From the NCBI RefSeq assembly GCF_052857255.1, contig NC_135500.1, positions 47,861,772 to 47,925,771 of the forward strand: 64,000 nt of DNA, given 5' to 3'. Within the stretch, counting starts at the first letter, position 1; each line of letters opens with the position of its first letter. Below, one piece after another: positions 1 to 9,060 of the stretch. The position numbers and the translations under genes were made by a program. The notes under the pieces were generated by a model. The model ran no database searches and was not told where the DNA came from. It was given only the letters and a program-made list of their open reading frames with translations. Source of the stretch: Amblyomma americanum. Taxonomy: Eukaryota > Arthropoda > Arachnida > Ixodida > Ixodidae.

Positions 1-822
1 CGCATGCGCCGGGTGTCCGGCAATCTAGCGCCTTCTGACCTTTCGGGTAGATTATCTTTCTTCCTTACCGCCTTTCTGTCAGGTCGGGGTGGTCTGGGTC
101 CTTCTGTAAGCCGATGCTCTTTGAAAAACCTGTCCTGTTCTGCTTGGAAGACGCGGTTTTCTCTTTCTGTTTTACTGCGGTCACCTTTAGAAGTACCTGC
201 GCGTGCCGCATGACCAGTAACGGTAGCTGCAAGATTACAACGTCCAATGCGGGATGGTTTTTCTTTCCCTTCGGCCGCATTTCCATGTGGGCTAGCATTC
301 GCAACTGTCTGCGCAGCTGAATTTAGTGCCTGAAATTTCAATCGTTTCGTCTTGGTCCTTGCCCTTTTCCTTTTTTTCCGTCTCGGCTGTGCACTGCGCG
401 TCCCCCGATCAAAACTAGCTTCTTCTAGTTTTTCTATCGCACCTCGGAAACCTCCCACCAAGTCTAAACTGGCCTCGTCGCCTTCGCAGCACAGTGTCAG
501 CTCCACACAGCCGACAGGCGGGCGTTGCACTGCCCCCAAATTGGGTCCATCCAAGTATAAACTGGCCTCTTCGCAGCCCGGTGTCAGCTCCACACTGCTG
601 ACAGGCGGACTTTCCGCTGCCCCCGAGTTGGGCAGTTCGCTCCCCAGAAGGTATTCCTCCACGGCTTGCTTATCGCTCTGAGCGCTTACCCCTGAAACGC
701 TCTGCTCATCTACAACTGAGCTTTCGTCCTCTGTCTCAGCGTGGCTTTCGATACTGCGTTTCAACGCACTTACAGCTCCGCTATCTTCATGAGGGTTGTG
801 CGCTGTTTCACAATCTATTTTT
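1..822 (-). CDS. Partial charged ORF, unassigned, retroelement-like
   Basis: The minus strand is open without a stop for about 270 codons and runs off the left edge of the window, so the C-terminus is missing. No clear start is visible: the frame enters from the truncated LTR beside it. The protein is acidic at first, then has two imperfect repeats built on CEEASL-YLDG and DEASL-DLVGG, each near a PPV-VELT motif. A strongly basic stretch follows (RRKKRKRARTKTKRL), then another charged segment rich in R, K, E and D. I recognise no catalytic domain or zinc knuckle. The position directly beside an LTR suggests the internal region of a retrotransposon, possibly the outer element whose 5' LTR lies at 7,901-8,236. 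That link is inference. It could also be a host exon, but low complexity and repeat context argue against this. Confidence 0.45.
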
Positions 823-825
823 CGG

Positions 826-1446
826 AAGTGTCTCTCAGCAAAGGGTATCTCTCAAGAGGAAGGCTCTCCTCTGGTACCAAACCAGCAGCTCGTTAAATAC
901 TCTCCATATTCCCCAGATCCCTAGCTGAGGAATACAGTTCGAAGAATGATGTCCAATCAAACGATGGCACTGATGGTACCACCCACAGCAGGGCGGTCCT
1001 GATCTTCTCTCGTAGCTCGGTCGAGGGAAAGGAAACTGACCCGGTCACGTTGTCGTCCACGCGGCCTCCAAGTGGGCGCGCACGTGTGTCCGGACCGGCG
1101 CCCACGTGGACCCGGAAGGCGCCTGCGTGACACAGGAATGCAGGCTGTCTCCCAGCAGGGGTTGAAAGATCTTGTACCGATGACCGGAACGCGGAACCTC
1201 TGTCGAAGGCGCGGCACTCGGGCAATTGTTCAACCCCAGCGTGACTGAAGAAGGTAACACTGATCTTGTACTTCGTCGTCTGATGACCGGAACGAACACG
1301 TGGGGACGCTATTATCGTCGCTGCGCCCGATGTTTCTGCAGCCGCGCTTCATCCAGAGGGCTCATTCACCTTCGAAATGGTTTTCAGGGAGTCCTCCCCC
1401 ATGTCCAAGCCGAACACAACAGCAGGAAGGGAGCGCGAGCACAACA
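826..1446 (-). repeat. Truncated 3' LTR of the Gmr1-type element
   Basis: This aligns with the 5' LTR at 7,175-7,851 through shared blocks such as the segment around TGGTACCAAACCAGCAGCT and the region near GTCGTCCACGCGGCCTCCA. On the minus strand it begins TGTTGTGCTCGCGC at 1,446. About 150 bp that should follow at the U5 end (matching 7,026-7,175) are absent. The sequence instead passes straight into the ORF at 1-822, so a deletion or recombination junction lies near 822-826. The two LTRs differ at many positions, which points to an old insertion. Confidence 0.8.
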
Positions 1447-1460
1447 GCACCCCCACCGCC
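1447..1460 (-). other. Polypurine-tract-like site before the 3' LTR
   Basis: On the minus strand GGCGGTGGGGGTGC immediately precedes the TGTTGTG start of the 3' LTR. Position and G-richness fit a plus-strand primer, though it is interrupted by pyrimidines. Confidence 0.4.
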
Positions 1461-2130
1461 AGATATTGCGCCCGGAAGATGAACTGCTCGCACGTAGCTC
1501 GGCTGACTGGGCGTGCCAGGAACCAGATGTTCTCTGGGAGTCTTCGGATGACCTTCAATGCCGAAGCTCGGCATCGCTTCCCCTCGTCAGGTGGCCGTTT
1601 TGGGACATTCTCTGCAATGCTAGCCAAAAATGGATCACAGACGCCAAACCACACCTGACAAAAGCAAGCGCCCTCAGAACCCACTCATCCCGCCAGACCA
1701 AAACTCGGGGCCAAAACTGCACTTAGCAAAAAAATTTCAACTAAAACTTGAAGAGATCAAATGTTTCGCCTGAATGAACACATAGTTTCTCCCGACGAAG
1801 ACTTTGGTGATGGCGCCTGTCCAAGGCGTGTGCTTGCACTCGAGGTGCGCTCGGAAGGAAAAAAAATTCGTTAAATGATATCAGGTTAGTGCTTAGAGGG
1901 CACGCTGTACGGTTATAGGCGAGTAGTTTTGGTCGACGTGGCGTTCAATTTTGCCCGCCCCAATACCTCAGAGTCAAGGTACGTTACACCACTCGTTCTT
2001 ACTTATCTTTGGCCGAAAGAAGGAAAACGTACTCCTAGGTATGTTACCTGATTGTGAACAACATTATGGCAAAGAAAGTGGGAGATATACGCTTTCCATT
2101 AGGAAGAGAATATGAAATAAATCTCCAAAA
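1461..2130 (-). other. 3' internal region of the LTR element, no recognised domain
   Basis: This stretch lies between the RNase H remnant and the 3' LTR. A minus-strand frame from 1,684 reads through into the LTR (111 residues, cysteine- and arginine-containing), but it has no recognisable envelope, chromodomain or other motif. The remainder is A/T-rich with scattered stops. It is probably the element's 3' untranslated region. Confidence 0.4.
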
Positions 2131-2139
2131 CTAAAAATA

Positions 2140-2575
2140 TGGGGACATCCCCTTTTGATAGAATCTTTACCAGCTAAAAGCCTCGGCTTAGACCGTCGGT
2201 GGAGGTTGCCTTGTAGTGAACCTCGAAGCTGTGGTGCTGGAGTGCCAGGCTCCACCTCAGTAGACGACCATTTTTGGGCGACATATTGTGCAGCCAAGTC
2301 AAAGGGCAATGGTCCGTTTCCACTGTGAAACGGGACCAGGAGACGTATCATGCTAGTTTGTCAATAGCCCAAACGAGGCATGCGCATTCTTTTTCAGACG
2401 TGCTATAACCCTCTTCCCGCGTGCTGAGCTTGGGGTTCAAGTAAAGGACAGGCCGTGTGTGCCTGCCATCGCTTTCCTGGCAAAGAATAGCGCCTAACCA
2501 GCGGTGTATGATAAAGGGTTTCGAGAAATGTGGCTCTGCTAGTATTGGACGCTCGCTTAGGGCTGTTTTCAGACT
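2140..2575 (-). pseudogene. RNase H domain remnant of the LTR element
   Basis: Downstream of RT, minus-strand frames give RNase H-type blocks seen in gypsy elements: FIIHRWLGAILCQESDG, RPVLYLNPKLSTREE, STSEKECACLVWAIDKL, then FTVETDHCPLTWLHN near 2,310-2,340. The aspartate expected in the first block (usually a TDAS-like motif before GLGAIL) is missing. At least one stop interrupts the segment, so it cannot encode an active enzyme. It follows RT directly, as expected for an RT-RH pair. Confidence 0.72.
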
Positions 2576-3472
2576 CTAAAATACCTTCTCTTTCTTTTGG
2601 TCCCAAGAAAGATTGGTAAGCTCACTTTTTCTCAGCGCGTCGGTCAGGGGGCTGGCTAAATCAGAGTAGTCCTTTACATAATGTTGATAATAACCTGCTA
2701 GGCCAAGGAAAGACCTGAGTTCTGATTTTGTCGTTGGGCGATGGTACTCCACCACGGCAACCACTTTAAGTTCTGCAGGTCTGCGTTGGTCTTGTCCAAC
2801 CACGTGCCCAAGATAGTTCACTTCGGCGCAACCCAGGTGGCATTTTCCCGCCCTTACCGTTAAACCAGCCTCAAGCAGTAGGCTCAACACAATACGCAGG
2901 TGTTCAATGTGCTCCTCCCAGTTTTGTGAGAAAGCGGCCTCCTCGTCAAGGTAGGGGAGAGCGAAATCTGCAAGTCCCCGCTGCACTTGGTTCATTAAAT
3001 TTGAAAAACAGTACGGAGCATTTTTCAAGCCGAAGCTCAACATTACAGGGCGAAACGTGCCTGCGGGGGACACGAATGCTGCGTACGTGCTGGCGCGCTC
3101 AGTGAGTGGCACCTGCCAGTAACCACGAACTAAATCCAGTGTGGATATATATTCTGATTTAGCGACTGTTTCAACCCTCTCCTCGATGTTCGGAATGGGG
3201 TAAGTCTGGTCCACTGTGATTGAATTCAGTCTCCGGTAGTCCACGCAAGGTCTCGAATCCTTGCCTGGAACCTCTACAATAATGATTGGTGACGTATAGT
3301 CACTTTCGCAGGGCACTGTGACGCAAAGTTCACACATATGGCGGATTTCCGTCCCAATGATTTTCTTTTGTCTTGGAGAGACACGGTACGGTTTGCTCCT
3401 GATCGGTTGTTCGCTGTACAGCTGAATGTCGTGTTCGATGAGGGTTGTTTTTCCTGGCTTGTTGGAAAACAC
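2576..3472 (-). pseudogene. Ty3/gypsy reverse transcriptase, catalytic box altered
   Basis: A 298-codon minus-strand frame with the standard gypsy RT blocks in order: EHDIQLYSEQPIRSKPYRVS (start), VDYRRLNSITV, YPIPNIEERV, STLDLVRGYWQVPL, FRPVMLSFGLKNAPYCFSNL, then LPYLDEEAAF where family members have YLDD(V/I). VNYLGHVVG and LRSFLGLAGYYQHYV follow. The second catalytic aspartate is glutamate, and the next residues are also unusual. The frame ends at a TAG (about 2,576-2,578) after the conserved DQKKEKVF, where an intact element would continue into RNase H. It lies downstream of integrase on the same strand. Confidence 0.92.
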
Positions 3473-3508
3473 CGCCTCAAAGTCGCGGACGAAGTTTTTA
3501 ATGTCTCC

Positions 3509-4108
3509 TCAACTTTCCGTCAAACGTGGCTCTCTGTAGATTGAATTTAGCAGCTCATTCGCTGCTTGCTCATCCTCACGAGGGACATAAGGTATGTCTG
3601 AGATCTCTTCCTCTGGCATGTTCAGCGCCATGTTAACCATGGCCTGACGCTGTACATAAGGCTTCATCAAATTACTGTGGATTATACGATTGTGTTTGTT
3701 CTTCAATTTTACCTCATAGTTGGTGTCCGAAAGCTTAGACACCACCTTAGCTGGCCCTTCCCATTGCACTTCAAGCTTGTTCTTTCTTGACGGACGCAGC
3801 AACATCACCTGGTCGCCAGATTGAAAGGTGCGCTCACTTGCAGATTTGTCGTAGTACATTTTACACAGTGACTGCGCTGCTCTGACATTTGCTTCCACGA
3901 GGTCTCTGGTTTTCTCAAGTCCTTCCAGTAGCTTTAAAACGTATTCCACTACACAGGAATCCTCTCCGTAACCCTCCCATGACTCCCTAAGCATGCGCAA
4001 CGGGGTCCTTAAGTCACGCCCGTAGGCTAGTTCAGCGGGGCTAAATCCTGTGCTTTCGTGGGGGACGGATCTCATTTCAAAGAGTGCTGCTGGAATGCAG
4101 CCTTCCAA
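3509..4108 (-). pseudogene. Integrase C-terminal region of the LTR element
   Basis: A 199-codon frame carrying the end of the integrase: RSVPHESTGFSPAELAYGRD is the conserved post-catalytic block of gypsy integrases. A region rich in K and E is followed by FQSGDQVMLLRP, LEVQWEGPAKVVSKLSDTNY and YEVKL, which is the GPY/F-type C-terminal DNA-binding domain. A tail with IPYVPREDEQAANELL leads towards the RT. It is a separate frame from the catalytic core at 4,122-4,558, so a frameshift lies between them, whereas intact elements encode this as one polyprotein. Confidence 0.85.
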
Positions 4109-4121
4109 ATCTCCCTTATGC

Positions 4122-4558
4122 TCAAAACAGAGACCTAAGTATACGCTTTAGCGCTGAGTGCATACGCTCGACTGGATTTGACTGAGGGTGGTGAATGGAA
4201 CGGCGGATTATTTTAATCCCACACCGTTCAAAGAACGTTGTTGTCAAGCAGCTTGTAAAGACGCTCTCGTTATCGCTTTGTATCTCTGCAGGGAACCCCA
4301 CGCGAGAGAAATTTGACAAAAGGGCGTCAACAACACATGCGGAACTTAGCTTCTTCAAGGGAAATTGGTTTCCACGCACAGTGAGGTCAGAATGTAGCGA
4401 CAACCAGTGTTGGACGCTGGTAGTGGGCCGACAGTATCTATTACAAGACGCTGAAAGGGCTCTGTAATGATGGGAACCAGTGTCATGGGCGCTTTCCATT
4501 TATTCGTCGACTTGCCGACCCGCTGGCAGGTGTCGCAAGATCTAACAAGCTGTTCCAC
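4122..4558 (-). pseudogene. Integrase catalytic core (DDE), frameshifted
   Basis: Two overlapping minus-strand frames (4,558-4,355 and 4,499-4,122) together cover the rve core. The first gives CDTCQRVGKS and LVIDTVGPLP, with the first catalytic aspartate. The second gives VGFPAEIQSDNESVF with the second aspartate, and SIHHPQSNPVERMHSALK with the glutamate. All three acidic residues are therefore present, but the reading frame changes near 4,360-4,500. The cysteines of CDTC continue the zinc domain that ends the upstream frame. Confidence 0.88.
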
Positions 4559-4564
4559 ATCTTT

Positions 4565-5716
4565 CTAACAGCGAGGCCAGTAATATTCGAGGGCTAATCT
4601 AGCTTTTGTTTTCTTTATGCCCAGGTGGCCCGCCCATGCATTTCCCTGTGCGAGCTCTAGAAGCTGCCGCCAATACTTCTCAGGCACCAGGAGTTGCTCA
4701 TATGCGCGTCCCATTGAGTCGCAATATCTCAAGTACTGAATGTCCGATTTTTCATGAAAGCTGATGTTCTTTCTGGCAACTCCCTCTCTCACGTTATTGC
4801 TTAGAGCTCGTAACGATGGGTCGCTTTTCTGCTCTGCAATGAGTGCTTTCTTATCAACCTTAGTCAACTCCTCCGAACAAGTCGAAGCAGGTGTTAATGT
4901 CGAACCCTTCGCGTTGGTTCCTGTTGCCCCATTCTCTACGGAATCGGCAGTTCCTTGGATTTCATGCGCTACCGCTGGTTCGGGAACGCCTTCATGGTCA
5001 TGCTCATGCGGATTAGACGGATCAGTTTTCCTGCAAGAATCCCCCGGCTGGTCAGGAGAATGCTTCAGTGCCTGCTCATTTATCGCAGCGTAGTCGAGTT
5101 TCTTTGCGAGCTCTCGCGCTCGAGAACGTGTTAGCGCCATGCAAGCCAAGCCGGAGGTGAAAGAGAGACCTTTCTCTTTCAGCAGCTGCTCGGATTTGTT
5201 CGAAAACAGGTAGGGCAAGTGTGTCGGCAAGTTTGCGCTAACTGCCGCTTCTGGGTCTAGCCTGCCAAAAGTCCCCTTTAGAGTCTCTTTCGCTATAGGC
5301 AAGCATGCACCCTGTTCTTTGGCGACCTGCTTAATCCAGGCACATTCGCCGGTGTAGTCCGTGGAAGAAACACAGAACGGGTGAGCAACATCCATGGTAG
5401 CCGCTGAATCCCGCAGTGCTCTGAATTTCTTGGCATTTATCACCACGTCCCGCATGTATGGCTCCAGCAATTTAAGGTTTTCCTCCGACTCTCGCATGCA
5501 CGCGAACGCCATCTTTTGCTGTTTGCAGTTAAATAAGATGTGACCCTCCTTGTTGCAATTATAGCAGACAATAGGCTTTTGCACTTCAAACGTGCGAGCT
5601 CCAGGTGCCTGCTGTTTCGGTGAATCGTCAGATTTGGCTGACTCAATCTTTTTTTCGCTACCTCCTCGTTTTGATCCCGCATCCTCTGCTCGGTGATCCC
5701 GGCGTGCTGGTGGCAC
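4565..5716 (-). pseudogene. CCHC knuckle, protease-like segment and integrase H2C2 domain
   Basis: A 383-codon frame. It has a basic lead-in, then a retroviral-type zinc knuckle CYNCNKEGHILFNC at about residues 50-63. Near residues 100-110 FRALRDSAATMDV resembles the aspartic protease active site (D-S-A instead of D-T/S-G), and about 90 residues later LACMALTRSRARELAKKL follows. The C-terminus carries LLELAQGNAWAGHLGIKKTKARLALEYYWP, the HHCC start of integrase. Linking knuckle, protease and integrase in one frame upstream of RT is the key evidence for the copia-like domain order. The frame stops within the zinc domain just before the core. Protease assignment is tentative. Confidence 0.82.
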
Positions 5717-5821
5717 CCTTCGGTCGGGGCTTCTCTTTAGATAGGTTTCTCCCTTTCCTAACCTGTTATCGTACCCTTCCTTGCTTTGGAGGTTTCGGCG
5801 AACGTAATACTCGTCTGCGAG

Positions 5822-6869
5822 CTATGCCGCTTTGTCTAGGTCTATATCTGTTAGCCTATCTTGCAGCCATATCCTCAGATCTTCTGGAATCATGCTATAG
5901 TACTGCTTTAGTGTAATGCTCTCCAGTACATTGTCATGACTTCCGTGCACCTCAGCGGTCTTAGGCCACTCGTTTAAGTTGAGTTTAAGCTGGTACGTGA
6001 AGTCAGTATGCGACTCTTCACCTTTCTTTGCCTGCCTGAATCGCTGCCTGAAGGCTTCAGCAAAAAGCCGGTACTTCCTAAGCAGTGCGCTCTTTACCTT
6101 CTCGTAGTCATAACACTCTTCCCGTGAGAGGCGAGCCACACCTTCGGCCGCCTCGCACGGAAGGAGAGGAAGAAACTTCTCCGACCAAGCGCTCTTGTCG
6201 ATTTGCACCTTCCCGCATGCGCGTTCGAAATTTATCAAAAAGAGTGCAATATCGCCTCCCACGCGGTATGGTGCGACGAGTACCTGCAATCTCTGCCTCC
6301 CTTGCTCCTCTACCGAAGCTACAGGGCTAAGACGCGCCATATTCCCTCTGTTCGACGCGATTTCGAGCTCCTTCATTTTTCGAGCATGTTCTCTCGCTTT
6401 TTCCTCTGCGTCATGGAGCTCCCGTCTCTCTTGAGCCAAACGAAGCTCTTCTTTTTCTTTCTGCTCGAACGACACCCGTATTTCTTGAGCCAACAGAAGC
6501 TGTTCGTTGTCTTTCTGCTCGCACAAATCCCGTCTTTCTTGAGCCAACCGAAGCTATTTTTTTTTCTTTCTGCTCGCACAACTCCCGTCTTTTCTGCTCT
6601 TCTTTGCGTCCAACAATCGTTTGCCAAGCCTCGTCGACCTCCTCAGTAGTCACCTCCTCCTGCCACGTAACCTCGAGGATTTTTTTTTTCTTTTCGCAGA
6701 ACATAGCGAAATCCCCAGCTCCTGGCAAATTTCGTGCAGCTCCTGCACTTTTAACTTCTACATCGTGAGTTCCACCATAAGTTAGCAAGCCCACTAAAGC
6801 AAAAGCCCTAGCTTGAAGTGGACAAAACAGTTTCCCTAAATCAATTTCCCAGACAAAATGAATCTGCAC
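5822..6869 (-). pseudogene. Gag-like protein with coiled-coil repeats
   Basis: Overlapping minus-strand frames (6,869-6,411, 6,627-6,373 and 6,547-5,822) represent one protein broken by indels, including a poly-T run at about 6,557-6,565. The N-terminal part has VDEAWQTIVG and a long, highly charged helix built from 18-residue repeats (LAQERRELCEQKEKEE-like). The C-terminal part has RYRVGGDIALFLINFERAC-like and WSEKFLPLLPCEAAEGVARL, a retrotransposon gag capsid-type region, followed by EAFRQRFRQAKKGEESHTDF. It should assemble particles that package the element RNA. The next frame downstream carries the CCHC knuckle. Confidence 0.8.
6431..6592 (-). repeat. Three 54-bp tandem repeats within gag
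   Basis: TTGAGCCAA starts recur at 6,431, 6,485 and 6,539, each followed by GAAGCT and a TCTTTCTGCTCG block. The units encode 18-residue coiled-coil repeats of the gag-like protein. The third unit carries a T-run frameshift. Confidence 0.85.
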
Positions 6870-7003
6870 CTAGCATCTGCCTGTGGTAGTACGGTCTGGC
6901 GAAATCAACGGAAAAGATTGGGCACTCACCCTACCAAAATATAGCTCACGCCCGTCAGTCCCGTAGTTGCCGAGGTCCGTTGGAGCCGGTAACTTCACGT
7001 GGA

Positions 7004-7023
7004 CATCCCACAGCTGTCATCCA
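7004..7023 (-). other. Primer-binding-site-like sequence of the Gmr1-type element
   Basis: On the minus strand the 5' LTR ends TATAACA at 7,026, then AT, then TGGATGACAGCTGTGGGATG. A TGG start two bases inside the LTR is the usual PBS arrangement. I could not match it to a specific tRNA by eye. Confidence 0.5.
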
Positions 7024-7025
7024 AT

Positions 7026-7851
7026 TGTTATAATTCAGGTAGAGTGACTGGGCCGGAGAAGAGACGAGGATGATCGGAGGAAGAAAACTTGGAAAACTTA
7101 ATACAAAGACTATTTAGATAATGTACAAGTACGGGCAATTGAGAGTGCTTCTCAGTAAAGAGAGCTTCTTAGCAGTCGGGAGTCTCTCCCAGCAACGGGG
7201 TATCGCTCAAGAGGGGGGCTCTCTCTGGTACCAAACCAGCAGCTGGTTAAATACTCTTTGTATTCCCCAGATCCCTAGCTGGGGAATACAGTTCGAAGAA
7301 TGATGTCCAATCACACGATGGCACTGATGGTACCACCCACGGCAGGGCAGTCCTGATGTTCTCTCGCAGCTCGGTCGAGGGAAAGGGAACAGGACCCGGT
7401 CACATTGTCGTCCACGCGGCCTCCAGGTGGGCGCGCACGTGTTTCCGTACCGCGCCCATGTGGACCCGGAAGGCGCCTGCGTGACGAATTAATGCAGGCT
7501 GTCTCCCAGCAGGGGTTGAAAGATCTTGTACTGCTGACCGGAACGCGGAACCTCTGTCGAAGGCGCTGCACTCGCGCAATAGTTCAACCTCTGCGTGACT
7601 GAAGACGGCAACACTGATCTTGTACTTCGTCGTCTGATGACCGGAACGAATACGTGGGGACGCTATTATCGTCGCTGCACCCGATGACCTGTTCGAACAC
7701 GTGGGAACGCTATTATCGTCGCTGCACCCGATGTTCCTGCAGCCACGTTTCTTCCAGAGGGCTCATTCACTTTCGAGCTGGTTTTCAGGGAATCCTCCCC
7801 CATATCCAACTTGGCCGAACTGAAGAGCAGGAAGGGAGCGCGAGCACAACA
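7026..7851 (-). repeat. 5' LTR of the Gmr1-type element
   Basis: This 826-bp LTR begins (minus strand) TGTTGTGCTCGC at 7,851 and ends TATAACA at 7,026, giving TG...CA termini. It is paired with 826-1,446. An A/T-rich zone near 7,095-7,130 is the likely polyadenylation region, by position. A 47-bp tandem duplication (7,647-7,740) is absent from the other LTR, so it arose after insertion or in a different lineage. Confidence 0.82.
7647..7740. repeat. 47-bp tandem duplication inside the 5' LTR
   Basis: The units 7,647-7,693 and 7,694-7,740 both contain ACGCTATTATCGTCGCTGCA. The other LTR has a single copy at about 1,290-1,335. Confidence 0.85.
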
Positions 7852-7874
7852 CGCCACCAGTGTTTGGGGATTGC

Positions 7875-7898
7875 GCTTCGATCCCACCCCTGCCACCA
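7875..7898 (-). other. PBS-like site complementary to a tRNA-Leu 3' end
   Basis: The minus strand reads TGGTGGCAGGGGTGGGATCG, close to the complement of the acceptor/T-arm of eukaryotic tRNA-Leu (CCA tail, then the CAGCGGTGGGATTCG-like complement). It lies two bases (AC) inside a CA-ending sequence at 7,901. This is the PBS of a second LTR element, distinct from the one ending at 7,851. Confidence 0.55.
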
Positions 7899-7900
7899 GT

Positions 7901-8236
7901 TGATAGACGCGGGCCCCTGGTTTGCCTGGGCCGTCTCTCGCCTGGCCGATGTCCAGGGGTTCTTGATCGGGACTCTGCTGCTACGGGGTGACGAAGAGAC
8001 GAGATGGGCTTCGAGGTTGAAAAGAGAGTGAAAAGTGTTTATTTACATTTTTACAGAGCTAAAAAGAGTGAATCGGGAGCTGGTTGATCACATGCCAGAT
8101 TGCTTCTTGAATAGGGTCTCCTCTCCACAGGTCCTGGTTGGGGAATTTAGTTCATTAAAAATGCGTCCAATCACTGTGGTGTCGATCACGTGTCCAGCTT
8201 TTCGGATCCGCCTACCAGGACGTTCCCAACAACACA
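7901..8236 (-). repeat. Probable 5' LTR of a second (outer) LTR element
   Basis: Read on the minus strand, this begins near the TGTTGTTGGGAACG at about 8,234 and ends GTCTATCA at 7,901, followed by the PBS. The right boundary is uncertain by a few bases. Its internal region is interrupted after about 50 bp by the Gmr1-type element, making this the outer, older insertion. No second LTR is in the window. Confidence 0.5.
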
Positions 8237-8860
8237 CTCTCTCCACTTCTGGCAAGTTATGGTCCGTGCTGTCCCTTAAGCAGTGACGAAAAGCCCGAAT
8301 GGGGGCCCAATTGGTGTAGAAGGTCAGTCACCTGCACTACACAGCTCTCAGTGGGAATGAAAAACCGCCACTGCACTTGCGCACATGGTCCCATTTAAGG
8401 GAAGACACTTAGGAGAAGACGAGATCGTTTTCGAAGCACGAGCATTCCGGCGTCGTTGGTCCCAATCAAACACAGCCGCGACCGCCGTGACTCACTTGCA
8501 GCACCGCGCCGCTCGCCGCCCCTGCCGATGTGCCGATGGTCGTTATGTGCCGGGTGGGTCTGGCGTCGTGAACTAATGAAAACCATGGTCCCGAGAAATG
8601 TTCGCAGGCAGAGGATGACCATTTCACCCCGTAAACAACACGGGGGTCCCTCGCTGACGCCGCCACCTGCATTCGTGGCGCCGCAGCCCGCCGACATCCC
8701 CTTGAAGCATCTGTCGTTTGATGACCCCCAGTCGGTTGAACATTCTTGGCATGTTGGCGTTCTCCATCCTTAACATCACCGAGATTAGACCACACCCTGG
8801 GCCTTGTTGTTGAATTCCGTCGACGCGCGGAGTTTTTCTTATTTTTTCAATTTCGGTAGA
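8237..8860. other. Unassigned GC-rich sequence
   Basis: Open frames exist on both strands but none has a recognisable motif. GC-rich runs such as the one near 8,500-8,580 probably account for the stop-free stretches. I see no gene here. Confidence 0.5.
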
Positions 8861-8864
8861 GAAT

Positions 8865-9055
8865 TGCGAGGCACCGGGATTCGAACCCAGGTACTCTTGC
8901 ACGCGAAGTAAATAATGTAGCTCTACGCCATGGAAGTCAGACATCCGGAGGTGAATCCGGAGTAGCCCAGGACCGCAGTGATATTGAGCCTTAGGTTTCT
9001 GTGAGTTTCGAATCAGCCACCTCCCGCAATCAATGCGGGCGCCCAAACCAATGTG
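8865..9055 (-). repeat. tRNA-derived SINE-like repeat, possibly dimeric
   Basis: On the minus strand a pol III B-box-like GGGTTCGAATCCC (8,877-8,890 region) has an A-box-like TGGCGTAGAGC about 35 bases upstream and a T-stem that can pair. A further tRNA-like module lies upstream near 9,000-9,055, with TGGCACATTGG and CTGATTCGAAAC. Acceptor stems do not pair well and no good anticodon arm is present, so this is a repeat and not a functional tRNA. Confidence 0.4.
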
Positions 9056-9060
9056 CCACT

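Larger units (their letters stand above)
826..7851 (-). mobile_element. Ty3/gypsy-superfamily LTR retrotransposon, Gmr1-type order (defective)
   Basis: Two direct repeats (826-1,446 and 7,026-7,851) flank an internal region read on the minus strand. In order of transcription it holds a primer-binding site, a gag-like coiled-coil protein, a CCHC knuckle, a protease-like DSA motif, integrase zinc domain, integrase core, integrase C-terminus, reverse transcriptase and RNase H. Integrase precedes RT, as in Ty1/copia, but the RT and integrase sequences are Ty3/gypsy-like. This order defines Gmr1-type elements, first described from deuterostomes. The copy is dead: the frame is broken between domains, the RT box reads YLDE instead of YLDD, a stop falls at the RT-RNase H junction, and the 3' LTR lacks about 200 bp. 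Target duplications cannot be judged because one end is lost. Confidence 0.85.

Noticed and set aside
1349..1684. Minus-strand ORF between RNase H and 3' LTR as an envelope gene
   Set aside because: No signal peptide, furin-type site or transmembrane segment is visible, and it runs into the LTR. Treated as chance.
8775..8810. Plus-strand ITEIRPHPGP resembling a 2A end
   Set aside because: The residues before PGP do not match NPGP and there is no LINE ORF around it.
8870..8940. Functional tRNA gene on the minus strand
   Set aside because: The B box is good but the acceptor stem does not pair and no proper anticodon arm is present.
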